NCBI GenBank assembly: GCA_017655985.1 | Contig: JACJVS010000005.1 | Coordinates: forward strand, 806,001-870,000 | Length of the DNA stretch: 64,000 nt | Source of the DNA: Incumbomyces delicatus | Taxonomy: Eukaryota; Ascomycota; Eurotiomycetes; Chaetothyriales; Trichomeriaceae | Reading direction: 5' to 3' | Part shown: positions 60,464-64,000 of the stretch, in pieces | How the letters are laid out: each line of letters begins with the position of its first letter | How positions within the stretch are numbered: the stretch's first letter is position 1 | The notes under the pieces: generated by a model | What the model saw: only the letters and a program-made list of their open reading frames with translations | Told to the model about the DNA's origin: nothing | Database searches by the model: none | Program-made: the position numbers and the translations under genes

Positions 60464-60958
60464 TCATGCCTCCTCCCAGCTAAAAGATACGACCGAAAAT
60501 ACGGGCTCCCGTAGTCGGTATTCTTTCAATAGCGAGACGTGGAAGGTAGGGTGCAAGCGGCTATACTTTAGGGGCAGCTTCAGACGGTACGCGTTCTTGC
60601 CGACCCTCCTTTCTACCGTGTATGGCCCCAGCATCTTGTCCGCCGGTTTCTTGTTTGGCCGCGCTAAATGGATGTTTCTAGACGACAGAATGGCCTTGCT
60701 CCCTTTCTGAAACGTAATCTCGGATCTCTTCTTGTCGTATTGCGCGGCAACAGCGCTTTCGGCCCACCGCCAGTGGTCCCCTGACTCCTTATGCGTTTTC
60801 GCGATTTTTTCCTTGCGGACCTCTGCAGCGGCGTTGCTTATGATGCTATCCGCTATTGCCACCCGCGACATGTATGCCCCTGAGGTGGACGGGCCTCTCT
60901 TTAAAGTGTTAGAGGACCTCATTAGAGAGGCACCTCGCACCGTCTGCGCCTGTGCCAC
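60464..60958 (-). pseudogene. Ty3/Gypsy integrase C-terminal remnant (not RIP-saturated)
   Basis: An open frame of about 164 codons contains the end of the integrase core region (WAESAVAAQYDKKR) and the C-terminal module (KGSKAILSSRNIHLARPNKK, then ADKMLGPYTVERRVGKNAYR, then LHPTFHVSLLKEYR). This is the segment that normally precedes a chromodomain. It starts without a real N-terminus and has no LTRs nearby, so it is a fragment. Its low RIP load contrasts with the big block, suggesting a different family or a later arrival. Confidence 0.8.
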
Positions 60959-61435
60959 TGCTTCCGGAACGATACCTCATCGGTCCAGGTGGGGCTGTCG
61001 AGCGGGAACGACGAGCTGGCGTCGCATGGTACCGAAGGCGGTCGCTCTCATTTCATTACCAGTATGACCAGAGCTACTCGGGCACATCCGTGTAAACGGA
61101 TCGTCTAGGAGATCAAGGGCCTTGGCGGGCTTCAGGCATTCCCAGGGACTAGAGACTTGTAAGCCTTTAAGAGATCGAGGGCTAAGCTATATTGTTGTAA
61201 ATGCTTCCTGCAGGGTTGTTATTTGGCACCGGTGATGACAAGATAGCTTGCTACAGAAAGTCTCCTACAATATCTCAGTCGGAATGTTATCCTATGCAGT
61301 CTCGTCTGGGTCGGCTAACTATGTTATTTATTATAGAGTGAACTTACCTAGAGCCTAATCATTATCCTTCTCCAAAATCCTATCTCAAGCTTATGCAAAC
61401 AACATCTTGTCAGTGGTTATCGAGCATCTTATCAA
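60959..61435. other. No gene recognised
   Basis: Mixed composition. The left end may still be decayed Gypsy sequence; the right end is AT-richer and could be the leader of the small ORF at 61,436. Nothing further is visible. Confidence 0.3.
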
Positions 61436-61642
61436 ATGTCTAGTAACAAGAGCAACATGGATGGACAACGTTCTTCAGCAGAGTACGATGGAGTCCCTCA
61501 AGAGGCACAGTATGGTGTCAGTGGTAAAGCAAGAGAAGTCGCAACGACAACGACATCTGGCAGAAGTGCTCAGGACGAAAGGAAGGCGCGAAGGGAGGCA
61601 AGGAAGGCGCAGGAGATGGCGGAAAAAGGATCTAAAGCATGA
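61436..61642 (+). CDS. Small hypothetical protein, 68 aa
   Basis: ATG in the context CAAATGTC opens a highly charged peptide (start MSSNKSNMDG; C-terminal DERKARREARKAQEMAEKG) with a predicted basic helix. It converges with the phosphotransferase-like gene, ending 46 bp before that gene's stop codon. No homologue is recognised. Composition is protein-like, but a chance ORF is possible. Confidence 0.35.
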   Translation: MSSNKSNMDGQRSSAEYDGVPQEAQYGVSGKAREVATTTTSGRSAQDERKARREARKAQEMAEKGSKA

Positions 61643-61688
61643 GCGAGACCCGTTACACTATGGAAGCCCCTCATTTTCGGTGGTAAAC

Positions 61689-63306
61689 TCACCTTGAATG
61701 CCCAACTAGCATTCCCTTATCGATCAACCGTTTCAACTCTTGGTTATAACGTTCCTTATCTGCAAGCTTCTTCGCAACAACACTCGCCGATTCTTCACAC
61801 CAGAAATAGGACAAACCCTTTTCGGTTTCAAGTGACAGTTTGGACGAAAACCGTGGACAGATGTGATCATCGAGAATAGTATACATAGCATTCACGGATT
61901 CCAAACAATACCAAAACCACGTTCCCTTAGATGTCCACATCGTGTCCATAATTCGCGTAAATAAAATGTCCTCTCCTATAGCAGCGTTCACCTCTTCTTC
62001 TTGAAAGATATCCATAAATTGTTGTCGGACAATCTCAAAGTCGCTAAGGTGTTCTTCACGGATTTGATCAATCCCTCGTCCTGTAAGCCAATATGGGACT
62101 GCGAGCATTTCCGCAGGAAGAGAACATACCCATTCCAAATCAATCATGTATTTCAAATTCCATTCATCATCGACAATGATATTGCTGTTATGCAAATCGG
62201 TGTACTGAAGAAAGTAAGGTCCTTCGCGGAATCTAGGATCAATGTAGTGATGTGCGACGGTCCGAAGTAATGCTTTAACTGCCATTTGACCGCGACAGTC
62301 TTCTTCGTCATAAACTGCATTTGGATTACCTAAGAACCGATTATCGTGGAGGGTAAGTAGATCTGAGACAAACGAATCCGTGCAGGTATAGGTCTTGCTC
62401 TTCTCGATTACCCTAGGGGCCCCTTCATTCTCTAAGATGATAGTTGAGCAAGTAAGGGGCCGGTTTGTTAAAACCACGCTGCCGTCATCGTTAAAGTGGA
62501 ATGAACCTATCCTTGGTTGAGGTATCCGGGCTAAAGAGAGCATTACGCGGGCAATACCTCGAAACAGGTTTTGCTTCCGAACTGGGTCGTGCCGATGGTC
62601 TTGCCATGTATTAGAAAGCATTTGGCCTACGCTTGGCTCAATGTACTCGAGGAGTAGGTACCCCGTGTTTAGACCATAAGTTGTTGCGTGTGTGACATAC
62701 TGAGACGGAACGGGGTAACCGAGAAGGGTAGAGACGTAACGTCGAAGCCATCGTACGAAGCGGATATGTAGTGGCCGGTGTATCGAATGTGTGAACTAGA
62801 AGCGCGAGATTGAATTAGAACAAGTATATATCGACGATAGAAAAGCTATAACTCACACGACGCCCATCTGAGAATCCAAAACCGAACAAATGGGGGATTG
62901 GAATATCAGGACAATGATCTTGCATCCAGGCGTATGTCCCAACCTCACAATTGAGTTTCTCGTCAACCGTCCCAACGTATCTGGCCTCAGCAAGGTTGTG
63001 TGGCATCGGACAACGTATGAGGACTGTCACCGACTTAGTGACGCTTCTTACTTCCACCGGGATGCACAGGTTGAACGTTCCTGAGATCCACGCATCTTGG
63101 TCGCCCACTATGCAAGAGTCTTGATTGCTCAGCCCAAGGTGATGTGCGACGATCGCCTCAATAGATCGTCTTTGCTCCCAAAGAGATTTGCAAAATTCCA
63201 CCGTCTTAAGACTGCAGTTGGATTGGTTGATGATATTGCGTTCAGATTGGACGGCAGTTTCGTAGGTGATCGTGTTGCGGTTAAGGAGCTCGTGCGTAGA
63301 GAACAT
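61689..63306 (-). CDS. Aminoglycoside-phosphotransferase-like (APH/protein-kinase-like fold) protein
   Basis: Exons 63306-62857 and 62795-61689 (61-bp intron, donor GTGAGT, acceptor CTAG) give 518 aa in one frame. The kinase-like catalytic loop reads YTDLHNSNIIVDDE, followed by the metal-binding DLEW, matching the APH pattern of a catalytic Asp, a distal Asn and a second Asp. The N-terminal part contains EVGTYAWMQDHCPDIPIPHL, like the alphaC-helix and following PxP segment of fungal APH-like proteins. These proteins are widely expanded in filamentous fungi and mostly of unknown substrate; antibiotic resistance should not be assumed. It has no signal peptide, so is probably cytosolic. The gene looks intact. 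It stands alone on a small island between RIP regions. Confidence 0.8.
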
Positions 63307-63869
63307 TCCAGTAGAATCACACCAGTAACTGCTTAAAGGTCAATGTTGAAGAATACCATATCCACGACAATGGTGTGTTCAGACCGCAGGTCGTTTACCG
63401 TAAAATCACGTCCGCGAGCGAGAGGAATTTTCCAGTTTTGGGCCCCTTTGGCCGGATTCCTTGGACAACGATTCGGCAGTTCGGGAGCACAGCTGTAGGC
63501 TGGGACCGTCCTAAGAAATGGGCTTAGCTATATTGGGCGCCAGAGCCGGAAACCTGGATCTAGAACTTCCAAGCGGTTCCGGATCGCTTAAAACGGCAAA
63601 TTCTAGCTGGCAATTATAACCGATTCCACGGCCCCAAGCTAGGCATCAGCGCGAGACGAAAACTAGGATATAATTCCGCTTGGATTAGAGTCCGGAATAT
63701 GGAACTGAGCGCTGTCCACGGCCAATCTAAGGGCCGCTACAGGACATCAATATTAGACTTTATAGCTGCGCACTCAAATCGTGACCTCACACAGTGGGTG
63801 AGGGAAGGTCTGCGGCTCCCTTATTCCTACCGTCAATTTCCACGCTTCTCACGCTTTCACTCCGGTACA
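63307..63869. other. 5' flank of the phosphotransferase-like gene
   Basis: Normal composition with CpA/TpG present; presumably holds the promoter. No other gene is recognised. No TATA or CCAAT motif stands out. Confidence 0.35.
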
Positions 63870-64000
63870 TAACTATAGCTAATCGTTAGCTATAAACTCT
63901 TTACTCTTATTAAATACTCTCGCGTTTCTACTTAAACCTATATCTCGCTATCTTAAGAAGGCTATAGTACTAGTATTAGTACTCTTCTTTAGCCGCGCTA
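63870..64000. other. Start of another AT-rich, RIP-like tract
   Basis: From about 63,870 CpA/TpG disappear and TpA dominates, as in the large block. It runs off the window. Too short to assign to a repeat family. Confidence 0.5.

Noticed and set aside
60285..60710. 141-codon plus-strand ORF
   Set aside because: Partly antisense to the clearly recognised integrase remnant, and no homology is seen.
61689..63306. Reading the phosphotransferase-like gene as an antibiotic-resistance gene
   Set aside because: The fold family is broad in fungi and the substrate cannot be read from the motifs; only an APH-like fold is supported.

Overview
The window looks like nuclear DNA of a filamentous ascomycete (Pezizomycotina). 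It has short introns of 45-68 bp, a cell-wall alpha-1,3-glucan synthase gene, and a very large block of repeats ruined by repeat-induced point mutation (RIP): TpA-rich, almost no CpA/TpG, CpG kept, and Gln codons turned into TAA/TAG. The genus cannot be fixed from the sequence alone.

Layout. (1) 0.1-12.1 kb is a cell-wall alpha-glucan locus. A 10-exon alpha-1,3-glucan synthase gene on the minus strand is divergent, across a 2.4-kb intergenic region, from a 3-exon GPI-anchored alpha-amylase/glucanotransferase-type gene on the plus strand. This pairing resembles the linked synthase/amylase loci of Aspergillus. (2) From about 12.6 to 57.1 kb is a 44-kb gene desert of nested and truncated LTR retrotransposons. 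Family A (Ty3/Gypsy, about 400-bp LTRs) forms the matrix: minus-strand pol-bearing pieces at 12.9-47.2 kb and plus-strand gag-bearing pieces at 47.3-56.9 kb. Each piece is cut on its right by the left LTR of the next. Family B (Gypsy, 182-bp LTRs) lies at 18,675-26,162. Family C (chromodomain Gypsy, 246-bp LTRs) lies at 32,309-39,839. Family D (copia-type, 438-bp LTRs, gag only) lies at 32,299-43,272 and is itself split by family C. Two solo D LTRs and one 170-bp solo LTR-like insert complete the list. Five-bp target-site duplications were read by eye for all these insertions except the family A ladder, and they give the order of events. (3) 57.1-63.9 kb is a small euchromatic island with an HNH-type protein gene, degenerate minus-strand coding segments, a Gypsy integrase remnant, a small ORF and an aminoglycoside-phosphotransferase-like gene. 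RIP-like AT-rich DNA resumes near 63.87 kb.

The most unusual object is family D. Inside the RIP desert it keeps an intact 339-aa copia-type gag with a zinc knuckle and has no pol. It carries a primer-binding site complementary to the anticodon arm of initiator tRNA-Met, an array of eight CCAAT-box units at 23-bp spacing plus a TATA-like site in front of gag, and a 1.25-kb tail of tandem short hairpins, including five copies of an 80-bp repeat, between gag and the 3' LTR. A second notable signal is a conserved ORF antisense to pol in family A, with Zn(2)Cys(6)-like cysteine spacing followed by a coiled coil.
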